A stretch of DNA of 64,000 bases from Pestalotiopsis fici W106-1 (lineage: Eukaryota; Ascomycota; Sordariomycetes; Amphisphaeriales; Sporocadaceae), in contig NW_006917095.1 of NCBI RefSeq assembly GCF_000516985.1, forward strand, positions 1,241,449 to 1,305,448. The letters are read 5' to 3'. The position numbers were made by a program, and so were the translations under genes. The stretch's first letter is position 1, and the number at the start of each line of letters is the position of its first letter. The notes under the pieces were generated by a model. The model saw only the letters and a program-made list of their open reading frames with translations. It did no database searches and was not told the origin of the DNA. Shown piece after piece: positions 43,492 to 55,310 of the stretch.

Positions 43492-46400
43492 TCAACAGGC
43501 TGACTTTGAGTGGAATGAGACGCAAGATTTATCAGAGGGCATGGAGGTCCTTGATTCAGAAATGGCTCTGGCAATGGTCCTCGAAGAGCTGTCCAGCCGC
43601 CGGTTCTTCTGCAGGCGCTTATTTGGCATTCCAATGATGAGTCCTCTTCCGTTAAGGTCGGGCAGATCCTCTAAGTTTCCTGGCATTTCTGGGTGCGGAA
43701 CCTTTGACTTCCATCGTGACCACAACCGTCGTTTCTGCTGTTCCCCTTTGCGTTTCTGCATCTCTTCAGGGCCATCTCCTTGTTTCACTTGCAGAATTCG
43801 CTGCTGACATTTTATGATACGATCCCCTTGCTGATTTGCATATGGGCATCTAGAGTGAAATGTCTGTACTCCATCCAGGTACAGGTCATTGAGGATGCGC
43901 CACTGACCATTCACCTTGTTGCCGCGGCTGCCAGTAACCCATTCGATATCAGACCCTAGAACGGCCAAGATATCACGATCTTCGGGTACCGGACAATTCC
44001 AATGACAATGAACACAGATACCATTGGAAGATATCTCCGTTGGCTCCAATAAACTACCGAAATCTCTGCCGAAAAGAGTCGGGGCATCAATAGCGCGAGT
44101 CAGGCTGACCCAGCCTTCGGCATCATCCCTAAGAGTTATCTTCTTGGGCTTGATCGTTCGAGACACTCTTGCAATATCTCGAAAGTCATATCCTTCTAGC
44201 TGATTCCAAGGTGATAATCGTAGCTGGAAACCCGGGCTTTTATCCTTTGGGTCCGCTTGATTGTCCAGTATTTGCCAAAGGATGTGCATGATATCCTTCA
44301 AGATGTCTCCAAGGTGGATGTACGAGCTCGTCTCTGTGACCTTGGTTTCTGTCTCGTTCCTTGGGGTGAGGTTGATTTTGCGCCGAGCCCGAAGCCAAAG
44401 GTTGCTTTCTGTCTTCAACGTTTCGAATGCACGACCATCTTTGCCTTCCATCTCCTTGAGATCCTCCTGTCGCAGTAGGCCATCGAGTGATTCACCACTG
44501 TCAATGTTTGCGCGAATCAGGTGTAGCAGCACGCTTAGACCATCTGAGAGCCAGGCGGTCCGAGTACCAACGTCATGTAAAATGATGAAGCGCTCCTTCA
44601 AGTCTCGGAGTTCTTGACGAAAGTCTCCTTCTCTGGCGATGACTGGACCAAACTCCCTCCTCCCACGTGCGAAGGTGCTACCCACAGTGATGTAATATCC
44701 TGCTGATAGATTGACTTTTTCGAGAACAAAGCCAGAGTTTGCCTCTCGTTCACTAAGCAGCGATGGGCCAACGGCGTAGTTTGCCTCCATATCCCTTTGA
44801 GTTATGTGTTATTAGAGGCACTCTATCGAATCAGACGAGCCTGTGCGATTATTGGGACTTACCTATCTTTTGTTTGACATTCGCCGCCCATCCAACAATG
44901 TGTCGGGCTTGGTTAATCTGTCCTACATAAGCAAACGACTCCGTCTGCGATGTTGGGGGGATACGCTTGTCGGCAAATGATATTCGCGAGTTGCCATCTG
45001 TGCGTTCTAAATGCCAGAATATGCAATCATCATCGAGAGTCGACGGAAATAGGATGGTCGAGAATCCCTTTAAAAGCAAGCGTTCGCCAAAAGTCGTGAG
45101 TCGATCAGCTCCTGCCAGAGCCGCCATCATGTCTAGTGGGATTTCCAGTCCAGGTCTTTTGGATCTGCGCGGAGGGATTGGATAGCCATTTGCGATCATA
45201 CGATGATGGAAAAGACTTTGCCAGCAGCTGCCACTTGAATCTTCAGGCGACAGTTCAAGCGGCTCGCTTATGAAGTTTACCGAGCAGTCTACTGTGCCAA
45301 TGTGCTCAGGAGCGAAGCCAGGCGCTTTCGATGGCCTCTTCGATTCTTTGGTAGGAATGAACACTCCTGTGGGCTCAGCGACGATAAGTTTTGTATAAAG
45401 CTCATCAGTCGGTTGCTGTAGAGCAGCAGATAGCCATAAAAGTTGTTCAGTGACTTCAGCTAAGCCGTACTCTGTTCCGGTCGATTCTACCAAGACAGCC
45501 TCTCCGTCGATTTCCACTGAGATCTCCGTCTTGTCGGGCAAAATGTCTAGGGTAATTTAGCAAGTATACCCTATTTTGCAGTCTTTGACGGAAACAAAAT
45601 TAAAGAACCTACGATGATGACTCCCTTTGGGGTCATGTACCAACTCATCCATAAGCTTACAGATATCAGGGCCTATAGAAGGCCAACATTGTTCCAAGTA
45701 CTCTTGGCAGGGTAGCGCCTGAACATGAAGGCCGTCTCCTGACAGAGTAATAGTTCGACTCACGACAGAATTGAGATCTTGCTCCGCGTACTCTTGGTAG
45801 CCAATAAATCTCATGATGTCCCAATTGAGTCGCATTTTTACCGTGTAAATCGGCGGCTGTCTGCGTCGTTGGACCTTTGATGGTCTAGGAATCTGATTTG
45901 TTGATTGTGGTGTGCTCAGAAGTGTAAGAAGCCATTTTCTATGACTTTCCATTTGGATAGCCTGCACGTCTGCCATCGTGACCTGCCGTCGAATTGTGGA
46001 TACGAGCCACTTGTAGGCCTCTGAAGCGCGTAGGGCCATATGGCCACGTGAAATTCTGTCCTCCAGAAAGTCTGGTTCCTCAGCTGGAATCTCTTCGGGA
46101 AGGTCTGCCATGGTTTCAATTGTTCTTTCTGCATTCCATTTTCTTATGTTCCCCTCATCCAGGTAGAATGCAGAAAATGTAGGATCGCCTCTACTGGACG
46201 AAATTTCTGTCCCTTGAGATGATATCTTATCGCTTTGAGAATACTTTTCTGGGTCGTCTCGTCTTTGGCAGATTTCGTTGGCAAGCCTCCTTTTCGTGAT
46301 CGGTCAGTCTCAACTGTTTAAGCAGTGACTATAATCAACCTACTGATGATACTTATGCACAATGTACTTCATATCTTGGTGATCTTTATCCGCTTCCTCA

Positions 46401-48391
46401 TGTCCCAATCTGATTGCAAATTCTTTGAGACGTTGAGAAAGCATTGGCGCAAATCCTTCTGCTGCCATGTCAAGAACATCAAAATCTTGGAGAAGTTCGT
46501 TCTGGAACATATTTGCGAATGTGTGTTCGGTGCCGGCTATACTTCCAGCGTCTGAATATAGATCATCAGATGACATTCGATCTTCTTCATTCAATGAGGA
46601 TAATTGTGGCCCGGTGCTTGTCGGAGCCGTAGTAGTGTCTTGTGGAAATGAGCTGGAATGCATCTGAGACTGTGTTAACCCCGATGAGGTCATTGAAATC
46701 ATGGATCCCGCAATATTTTCTGAATCGTTCTTGGTTTTCTTGTCAAATCCTTGTACGGATGACGGGCTTGAGGTTTTGACTGAATCTTCTGCAGCGATCT
46801 TGCGTTGCCTCAGGGACTGGGCAGGAGCAACTTTTAAGGAACCTCTAAAGAATTCTTCGAAGGGAAATGCTGGTATACGTCCATTGAGGATCTCCTCAAA
46901 GATGTACTTTAGCTGCGCGGCTGGCATGCGTAAATGCGGCTGTGACGATAGCATGTGGGTTTCAACAACATCGATGATGCTCGATGTGAGCTGGTCACGC
47001 GGTTCATGGCCCTTGATTTCCCTATGCATGTTTTTAACCGCGTTGAGCATTTCAATTCCATCATGGAAGCAGCCGCCGTAGCCGCTGCCTTTGAAGCCTT
47101 GGATAGTAGCAGCCTCCAATAAGCGTTTCTGATGGTACGCCGTTCTGCCATTTTGGCCAAAGAGGACCCACGCAGCTGCATCGCTTGTCATGTATCCGAG
47201 AGAAAAAATGTCGGCTTCGGCTGTGATCCTATTCGGCCCGCGGTGCAAATCAGGCTCATAGTGACTGAAATCAAGTGCCGCGTACCTCTGACGGCCTAGC
47301 CGATCCAAACCAAACATGTCTCGGTCATCTGAACGAACAGACTTCATATGGCTGTACTTGAAGTCGGCGATTTTGGGTTGGAACTGGTACCTCGAAACCT
47401 TTCCGGATCGACCCAGGAGGATATTCTCTGGTCTAATATCCTGGTGCACTATACGATAAATATCATCACGGCCGTAGGATGCTGTTACTTGGTGCATTTC
47501 GCGAACACCCTCAAAAAGGCCACTATAGCTTGTCCAAAAGTCGTGCACATCTTGCGAGGAAGCAGGCGGTGGTGTCTTTTGGAAGAATTCAAGCAAGTTG
47601 CCGCTGTCGACAAACTCGAGCACTAAATTGTACGTTTTGTTCTGTGCGAACGATCCGAAGAATTTGACGATATTATTTCTATTTCCTCTTGCGATGACAG
47701 TGAGTGCTTTGCGTTCATTGTCATACAGCTTTCGGCCGGATTTGCCAGTGTAGGTCTTGAGGACGTAAGTGTGACTCTGAGGTCCATGATCGGTCTTGGA
47801 GGATATCAGCATGGTTTAGTTTAGGTGGGGTTCTACCGCAGCTGCCCATCGACTTACCTGGGGTAGCTTATCACAGCTTGCGTCGACTTCCACCCGGAAC
47901 ACATTGCTGCCCGCTAGACAAGTCTTCTGAAGAAGAGGAAATATCTGCTGAGAATGTAATTCATGGCCATTCAATCGACTGGGTTTGAATATTAGGGGGC
48001 AGAAGCGCCATTGATTGGACAAGAAAGAGTCAAGCATGTCTTGGAAAGGGTCGGCGTCCGGCCAAGTGGCAGGGCGATGAGAGAGCGGTAAGTGGCCATC
48101 ATAAATAAGCCGGCTAACGAGATCTGGAAAGTATTGAACACAATTACCGTATACAAGTATGGAAAATATCCGCAAGTACTTGTCCTTGATGATTTGCCGT
48201 GGCGTTTGCAAATTGTAGGCATCGACGACCTCGCTGATTCTCTGAGGGGTCCAAAACGCGACCAAAGCATCATATGGAACATATAGCTGATCCTGGCCGA
48301 ACCCGTCCACACCGGTCCTTGACATAGATCCAACCTCAGCCGCGAAATCGACCTCTGGCGGCGTAGCGTACACATTGGCCTTTGCTGCCAT
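43492..48391 (-). CDS. Large fungal protein-kinase-like multidomain protein (possibly frameshifted)
   Basis: Exons 47858-48391, 46344-47794, 45613-46289 and 44863-45546 join cleanly, then 43492-44794 follows after a problematic junction. About 1550 aa if continuous. The N-terminal about 170 residues are a region often seen before fungal kinase domains (KYLRIFSILVYGN). The kinase follows: GSNVFRVEV as a loop-like strand, VLKTYTG with the ATP Lys, HQDIRPENILL (HQD for HRD, R for K), IADFKYS (DFK for DFG) and no clear APE. The remaining exons carry two modules I associate with large fungal proteins of unknown function: GYPIPPRRSKRPGLEIPLDMM...TTFGERLLLKGFSTILFP and ANYAVGPSLL...GFVLEKVNLSAGYYITVG...LSDGLSVLLHLIRANI. 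At the 44794-44863 junction the canonical GTAAGT donor gives the wrong frame; only a weak GTCCCA donor 4 nt on keeps it. Function unknown; signalling is a guess. Confidence 0.7.
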
Positions 48392-49459
48392 TTGCGCAAT
48401 GAGCACAAATATCAGCTTATGACTCGACAGGCTCCGGGTAATCTCAAGGCGACTTCACAGGTTGGATACAGGAGGACTCGGGCCAACCCGGCGGCCTCGG
48501 CAGCATCTTCGGGTGCGAAAAGCAACTGGCGACGGAACCCGGCGTTCGCAGTGGCGTTTGATGGGGGAGATCGCGACTTTTGTATAGTGGAAGGACGATA
48601 CCGCATGGATTGGGGAAGTAGATGCTGGTAAGTATTGAAGCCAGCGACAATTGGGATCAGGTGGGGGGGAAAAGAGTAATGGCAGAGAGGGGTCTCTCTG
48701 GAAAAGGCGTTCGCTGGGATGCTGACGTGCGTTGGAACGTAACGGGGGATTGCCCAGCCGCAGATGGAACACCAGCATGCAGTACGGATGAACAAATGGA
48801 GGATAGGGCTGGAGGTGCGGGGGAAAAGAAAATAGCAAATAACGGCAGTGGAAAGGCGACTGCAAAGACACGGGGTTTACTGCTTCGACCAGTCCGTAGA
48901 CAGCGGTCATATCCCACGAATAGTAGAAGGCAGCCAATCAGAGACGGTGAATGCGGCCGCTCAAACTTTGGTGGACTATGGACCTTGCAATTGAACTACA
49001 TGCACTCGCGTGACTTGCAGGCGCAGCACTGCTGTTGCTCCGTGTCCGACTGTTCATTATGGAAGTGGCGAAGAGATGTGACAGCACATATTTCACTTTT
49101 GAGTCCAAGCTATTAGTAAAACTTGTCGTTTTCTGCCTTACTTTCAACCACATGCCATCTACACTGGTAAGTCAAATACGTATCAATGGCACAACGCAAA
49201 AGGTTGTATGCCTGAAAATGGTGACATGCTCAAAGCTTGCACAAATGTTGGGGGGACAGAATATTCACGAAAATCTTCAAACAAGTGAAAAGCTCCAATT
49301 AAGTGTTGATCTCGAGACGCGCGCACTGAGCCGTTGGGTATTTTGTCGCAAAATAAACCTTTTGTTGTTTTCCGCTGGTGAGTTGATCAGAAGACGGTGA
49401 CTCAACCTAAGACAGCTCATCGACCCTATCAGTCTTTCTTGCGGCGTTGTGTATTTTTC

Positions 49460-49752
49460 CTCTGTCCACCTGAAGCAGTGTCAAGGTATGTTCTTGCGGA
49501 ATTATCTTGATGGTCATGCTTTGTTTCATCAAACATGTCTGCCACAACTCTTGGAGGACTACGTCGGCGGTCTGTTGTATCGCGTTGGTCTGATAATCCC
49601 TTGTCGATACTATTAGAGTTCCGAGTTTCCTTGCCCTATTGAGATGTGCTGGGGCGTTTTCCTCCACTCGTATCGTTAGTTGGCACCGATAAAGCATTCT
49701 TTCTTTGCCTCTGTCGACCTGAAGCAGTGTCAAGATATGTTCTTACAAAATT
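49460..49752. repeat. About 250-bp direct repeat ends flanking a decayed copy of the kinase-RING 3' end
   Basis: The segment CTGNACCTGAAGCAGTGTCAAG (N standing for the TCC/TCG variant bases) followed by TATGTTCTT occurs at about 49460-49503 and again at 49710-49752. Between them, 49537-49652 aligns with many substitutions to 49975-50091, inside the 3' coding end of the kinase-RING gene (shared CAACTCTT-GAGGACTA and CTATTAGAGTT blocks). This looks like a tandem partial duplication that decayed, with numerous C-to-T and G-to-A differences. Confidence 0.6.
49537..49652 (-). pseudogene. Decayed partial copy of the kinase-RING gene C-terminus
   Basis: About 116 bp resemble 49975-50091 of the neighbouring gene in the same orientation, without an open frame long enough to suggest function. 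Read by eye, not by alignment software. Confidence 0.55.
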
Positions 49753-49919
49753 ATAAACCCACTCAGACTTGATTCTATCTGTATAAATGTGTCAGGTACT
49801 AAAAGAAGACCGACTAGTCAGCCCTGCTTTTAGCGTTATTAGCCATAAACCGGCTATAAATAGGGGCTCCCGCCCCTTACTTCTAGCAGGTTAGAGTTCA
49901 GTTTCGTCACGATACACCC

Positions 49920-52590
49920 TTATACTGCCCTCTGCGTTTTATCTTCTCTTTTGGAAAACAACAATGACAGAATGGCTGCCCCAACTCTTAGAGGACTAGG
50001 TCCGCGGTCCGCTGTGTCGTGTTGGTTCAACAGTCCCTTATCGGCGCTATTAGAGTTCTGTGTTTCTTGACTCTGTTGAGATGTGCCGGGCACGGATGAG
50101 GCATTCTTTCCTTGCTTGATATTCTTATCAGGCGCCGGGATAAGGACCGGGTACTTCGACATATCATCGAAGCTCATGTACTCTGGAGACTTTGTGGCCG
50201 TCACATCACCTTTCGTATAAAGTGCCCTTTGCAATGCTGTCATTATCTGTCCTCTGGGGCTGTCGGTTTGCTCCCATTGACAAGTAAACTCCTGTATGGT
50301 CTCATCAAGCCATTCTCGGCAACTGCAAGATCCATGTTGGCGTATGCAGTATAGACAGTAATGACATGACCTCACTACTTTGATTGGGTCGGAAAGTTGA
50401 AGGTCTTTCTGACCTTCTATACATGTGGCGCACTCGACAGGGTCTTTCCACACCACGGGAAACTTCTTGGTGACCTGGAGTGACCCCTCGCGCGGTTGGT
50501 GACCCTGGGGACATAACCAGGTCTTCTCCCGAGCCATTGTACGGACCCGAGCGAGCACTTCCCAAGCATAGAATGCATTTGCATTATACCGCAGGATCTG
50601 TCTCATTTGAGTCTCATCCCATGGCTCTGCGCAGCATTCTGGAATCGTATAGGCTGGAGACATCAATGACAGACCTATGTGCATGCGGAGGCAATTTTGA
50701 CACCAATAGTGTCTGCATGGGACAACATCCGGAGTGGATCCTGCATTCCTTCCACACATTTTGCATGTTCGCCTAGAAAAGACCCAGCGGGTTTCTCTAA
50801 AACGGGGTTAACATTCTGGAGCTTACGTGAGTTTCCTGTAGATATGAAAGATACTCACCTCCTAGAGTCTTCACCGGCGGTTGATTTTGATACTTGACTA
50901 ATGGCGTTGTTTGCTTTCACATTGATATCGTCGCCCACTACGGTCATTGTCGGATCTGTTGAATTACTCAAATCGATACCGGATGATTCTTTCGTCAATA
51001 TCGCATTTTTTCTAAAAGAAATATCATTGCCACCTCTCTGCAAGTTCGCAGGACTCCTGATAGTCCTCGCTGGGTGGACGATGTTTTGAAATTCAGCTTG
51101 ATGTGATTTCTCGGCCTCAAACTTGACTCCCGGATCCAATTGATGCGCTAGAGATTCATTTATTTTCCTGGTCTCGAGCACCAAGGGTGCATTGGCTGGA
51201 AGACCATCACGAAGCTCTACCTCTTTAGGGACATCGTGAACAGGGGTTTTCTGGTAATTCAATGGCCTAGGTGACTCGAAAGCAACTGTTTTCATCGTAG
51301 TATCCGTGTCAATGATATTCGTATCCACATTCGCGCTGACGGTTGTCGTAGTCATCTTCGTGGTGACACCTATAACTGGCACGTCAAGGGTATCTTGCCG
51401 AGTGGTTGAAAGGCCACCGCTACTAAGGCTCCAGTCCTTCGATGCTATAGAATCTTGGGCGTGGCTTGTGTGGATAGAGGCTGTGCTGCTCATACTTCTA
51501 GCGCTGGATTGAGAGGCATCGTCAGTCATGGTGTCCTGGTGATTTTCAACCATCCATGGATGGAGCGCGGCTTCTGCAACCGACAGCCGCTCATTTGGGT
51601 CCTTTTTCATGAGTGCAAGGATGAAATCTTCGGCTTCGGACGAGACACCGTTCTTGGCAAACTCATGTACAGGAAACGACGACATGCCGTGGGAAAATTG
51701 GAAAAGCCCATCGTAGTCTGAAAAAGCCAATTTGTTGGTGACGATTCTGTACACGACGGCGCCGAGTGACCACATGTCAACAGAAGATCCATATGAGCCA
51801 CCTGAACGGAAAATTTCCGGGGCCATGAAAGCGACTGTGCCGCGTTGCGTGTGTAGTGAACTCATGCCGTGTTGCCGCCGCTTGCTGACACCGAAGTCTG
51901 TGATTTTGACGAACCAGTCTGGGCCAGTCGTGACGACCATGATATTCTTAGTAGAACATTAGATTTACTTCCTGTTATTTGCTGGTTTCTACGTACCCCT
52001 GGCTTGAGATCGCGATGCACGAAGCCATTATCGTGCATAAACGTCAATCCCTCCAAGACTTGCGAAGTAATTTGTCTTGCCTCGGGTTCTTTGAGCGCAG
52101 CGTGGAGATGCCTTTGTAAATCGCCATTCGAAAGATACTCCATGGATATAAAGATGGAATCTCCAAGCTCAAACCAGCCGTGTGATTGCACAAAGCAATG
52201 TGAATACTTGTAGAGTTATTAGCATATCCGTACGCCTTCGTATTATAGGTAAATACCTGGACAAGCTCTTACTTTCTGGTGTGAGAACTTTGCCACCGCT
52301 TCTAGCTCACGTATATAGTCGAGTTTCTCTCCTGGGCGGATCGACTTTTTGATTTCTTTTACCGCCCTCAGCTTTTGAGAATTGCCAATATCACACTGTT
52401 CCAGATATACGCTGCCATAAGTGCCTCGCCCAACGAATTCTCGACGGATCCATCGTTCCTCACGGGGAATCCGGCGTTGCTTCGCTGACGACCCGGTATC
52501 GTAGAATATGTGGCGCCAGCAAGAGTCCAAGAACTCGGTCTCAATTTTGGAGTCATACACCAGGTCAGGAAGTATATCAAGGCTGGCCAT
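49920..52590 (-). CDS. Protein kinase fused to a RING/IBR-like cysteine-rich domain
   Basis: An 822-aa protein from four exons: 52273-52590, 51997-52206, 50859-51946 and 49920-50772, sum in frame. Residues from about 45 to 310 are a Ser/Thr kinase with intact motifs: VGRGTYGSVYLEQC (Gly loop), RAVKEIKKS (ATP Lys), HRDLKPGNIMVV (catalytic loop, completed across an intron), ITDFGVSKRRQHG (DFG), GTVAFMAPEIF (APE) and VDMWSLGAVVY. A Ser/Thr-rich linker of about 220 residues follows. The last exon then adds CKMCGRNAGSTPDVVPCRHYWCQNCL, a C-x2-C...C-x-H-x2-C-x2-C pattern like the first RING of RBR E3 ligases. Further Cys clusters (ECCAEPW, WLCPQGH, ECATC, RSCHYCLYCIRQHGSCSC) follow. The fusion junction SRR|RTCKMC has clean GT-AG sites. 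Kinase plus ubiquitin-ligase in one chain is uncommon. Function unknown. Confidence 0.82.
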
Positions 52591-53664
52591 AACTTCCACT
52601 TGGTGATGGTGGTGGTCTCAATGGCCGCGCATGGTGCGGGGTTCTGGCAGAGCAAAGGGCATCGATTGAAAGTGCTCAAGTTAGTCGCGGCGCCGTGATC
52701 TGATTTCGTGGGTTGTCACGTCGGCTGTGGCATAGCAGCTGTCGGTAGGTAATCGAGGAGAAGATAATTCAGTGCTTCTTGGGGCGGAAAGCTGTGCCTC
52801 TCAAAGGCATAATAACAGGAGATAAGTAGCCTGGTTCAGCTCTGAAGGCCCCGAGGCAGAGTCCGCATCAGCATATATATATATACCTATATGCAACACT
52901 GCGCATAGCCCCTCCTGTGGCGGCGATACCATGCACGTGCCCATCCAATGAATGCATGGTCGTTGTGACGGCAGCTGCAGCTGGCCGCCCGGCGTACACG
53001 GAGATGTTCTCCAATAATTTATGTATTCATTTAGCCCCGGCGACAAGGTGGCTGGTCAGTGGCAGCTCCTCAATGACCTGTACTTTGATGGCGTGCAGGC
53101 CTGTTGCTCTAAGCGCTAACATGCAAGTCAGAAAGGTATGTACTCGTATAATAAGCTATTGGCAGCCAAAGGGCTCGTAGTATGAAACCGGCCGTCTCTC
53201 CAAATTTCTGCTTAAAGTGCACCGTGTTCAATTCAGTATATTTAAGTAATTTATAGCGTAAACTTTTTTTTCCCAGAGAAAATTTCTTTCTAATATCAAT
53301 TATTTAAAAAGATTTCTGGATTACGTTGTTTGTGGTGGTTTATTAAGCTTACTGGTAAAGCAATCGGTTGCTGGATTCGAGGGCCACGGTCGGTTTCGTA
53401 CTACGAGCTCTTGGCAGCGCATTCTGCGAGTGAAATAAGGAGACAGCCTCATGACACAGCCCCCACAGAAATGCAGAAATGTCGGGGGAAACAGCAGAAA
53501 CGATGGTAGTGGCCAAGGTGGATTAACTACCATCTTACGCACCGGACTGGCCTGGCCGACACCTATCTAAGTGGTGCAATTGAACGCGCTGTCATGATTT
53601 ATAGCAGTTGGGGACCATTTATACTGTTGTTGATGTAGGCTCGGATTGCATGTCTCGTATGCTT
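52591..53664. other. Intergenic region between kinase-RING gene and P450
   Basis: 1.1 kb holding the kinase-RING promoter and the P450 3' side. It has a short TA-rich tract near 52877-52890. No gene was recognised. Confidence 0.5.
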
Positions 53665-55310
53665 TCATCTTGTCGCCTGGGTAAGCGATATGAGACACCC
53701 GTGGGCACTCTTTGCCGTGAGAGCCACCTGTGCCTGATAAGGCTGGTCTTCTTCCCTTCCAATCCCACTAAATTCTTGCAATATCCGTGACACTATGTAC
53801 GCAGTCTCCATGGTCGCCTTTTGCTGTGCTAAACACTGCCGAGGCCCAGCTCCAAACGGCATAAAGGTAAACGGAGGAGGACTATAATCGTTTTCCCAGC
53901 GCGAGGGACAAAATTCATTGGCATTCGGGCCCCAGATTTTGGGATCGCGGTGCAGTGTAGCGAAACAAGTGTCGAAAAGAGTACCCGTTGGCGCAAACAC
54001 TGGAGCAGCGCCATCTGCGCCTCCTCCGGCAGGTAAGATTGTATCTTTCAAAGCAACGCGGTTGTTCTGCGGAAATACAGGATACAGACGGAGAGCTGGT
54101 GGTGGCGTTAGCGATGGATTCCATGATTCCAGCCAAATTATTACACAGGCACACGTACTCTCAGTAATGACATGTTGTAGAGACTTGATCCGAGGTAATT
54201 GATCGAAATTCAGCGGCTTGTCGCTCATCGCGAGAACTTCAGCTCGTACTTGGGCTGCAATGGTAGGGTGGCTGGCCAGATTCCGAATAACATGGCTGAT
54301 GAGAGAAGCGGTGGTTTCAGTAGCTGCCATCATGGCCTGCACGGCCTGGTTGCGCAAAACGGTCCTGTCCGCCGTTGCTTGTGCCATGTTGAAGAGCAAA
54401 GTACGTCGTCTTGTCTTGTCCAGACCATGTTCATCCAAATTTGCCTTGTCACGGTAGTCGATGGCTCTATCAACGTACATATCGGCAAATTGATGAACTT
54501 TAGCGCATGCCTTGAGCCAAGAACCCTTTGGCATTAAAAAGTTCAGAGGGCCCAGGGCAATGCGGAGTCCGCAGCCGTTGAAGCCAGCCTGGAATGCTTC
54601 GAGAAAGCCTTTAGCATGCGGTGGCGGCGTGCCGGAAAGCATCCCAATAGACTCCCCGAACAGAAAGAGAGTGTTCAAATCAAGATACTGAATGAGCACA
54701 TGTTAGTTGTACCAAGCAAGAGCAGTGTGAGAAGTAGGAAATAAGAACAAACCAATTTTAAGAGATATGGCTGCAAATCAAACTTGGTGCCGTCTCTCGG
54801 AATCTGTCCAAATAGGATACCGAGGTGCTCTTCTAAGGGTCCGAAATCAGAAATATTGGACCGGTGGAAGCCAGGCTTGAGGAGATCGTGGGAGGCTTTC
54901 CAGTCGGACCCGTCAGTGGTGATGAATCCCGAGCCACAAAATGGACTCATGTTATGCAGCCGGAGAGGCTGAACCCCCCAGTCTGTAGCATTCTTGGAAA
55001 AGACGGCCCTCAGATTTTCTGGGTGGATTGAAGATATGGCATGCGAGCCGAGGTTCAGGCTTTCAAAGGTATGGCCATAGGTATCATATCGGCGCTGGTG
55101 CTCGACCAGGAACGTGTTCTTGGAAATGGCATCACCGGTGCGCAGGAATATGTCCAGACCAAACACGGGGTCCTTGTGCTTGTAGCTGGCTGCAGGCTGG
55201 CATCCATGCTGTCGGGCCGTGAGTCGCTGTGTGTAGCCAAGGTACAGGCGATAGGCGGCAAAAGCAGCGACAGAAGACACTAGTAGCGCTAGAAGCGATA
55301 CTGCCGTCAT
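53665..55310 (-). CDS. Cytochrome P450 (CYP52/CYP63-like)
   Basis: A 505-aa membrane-bound P450 monooxygenase. Exons 54753-55310, 54159-54687 and 53665-54095, sum in frame. The N-terminal anchor is MTAVSLLALLVSSVAAFAAY. The I-helix reads MMAATETTASLISHV, the K-helix ExxR is ETLR (formed across the second intron), the PERF-like motif is FCPSRWEND, and the heme loop is FMPFGAGPRQCLAQQKA with the axial Cys. The final Gly of the FxxGxRxCxG consensus is Ala here. The HxxDYGxHFE-like N-terminal spacing and the FGAGPRQCLAQ heme loop resemble alkane/fatty-acid hydroxylating CYP52/CYP63 groups, but no substrate can be assigned. It sits alone between kinase-like and HET genes, so it does not clearly belong to a biosynthetic cluster. 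Confidence 0.92.

Larger units (their letters stand above)
48392..49919. other. Intergenic region with a degenerate duplicate of the downstream kinase-RING gene end
   Basis: 1.5 kb spacer upstream of the large kinase-like gene and downstream of the kinase-RING gene (both on -). Its right half (49460-49752) carries decayed repeats described separately. No intact gene was recognised. Confidence 0.5.

Noticed and set aside
43302..43634. Ser/Thr-rich minus-strand ORF overlapping the end of the kinase-like gene
   Set aside because: Different frame and no good splice evidence to make it the real C-terminus; kept only as a possibility.
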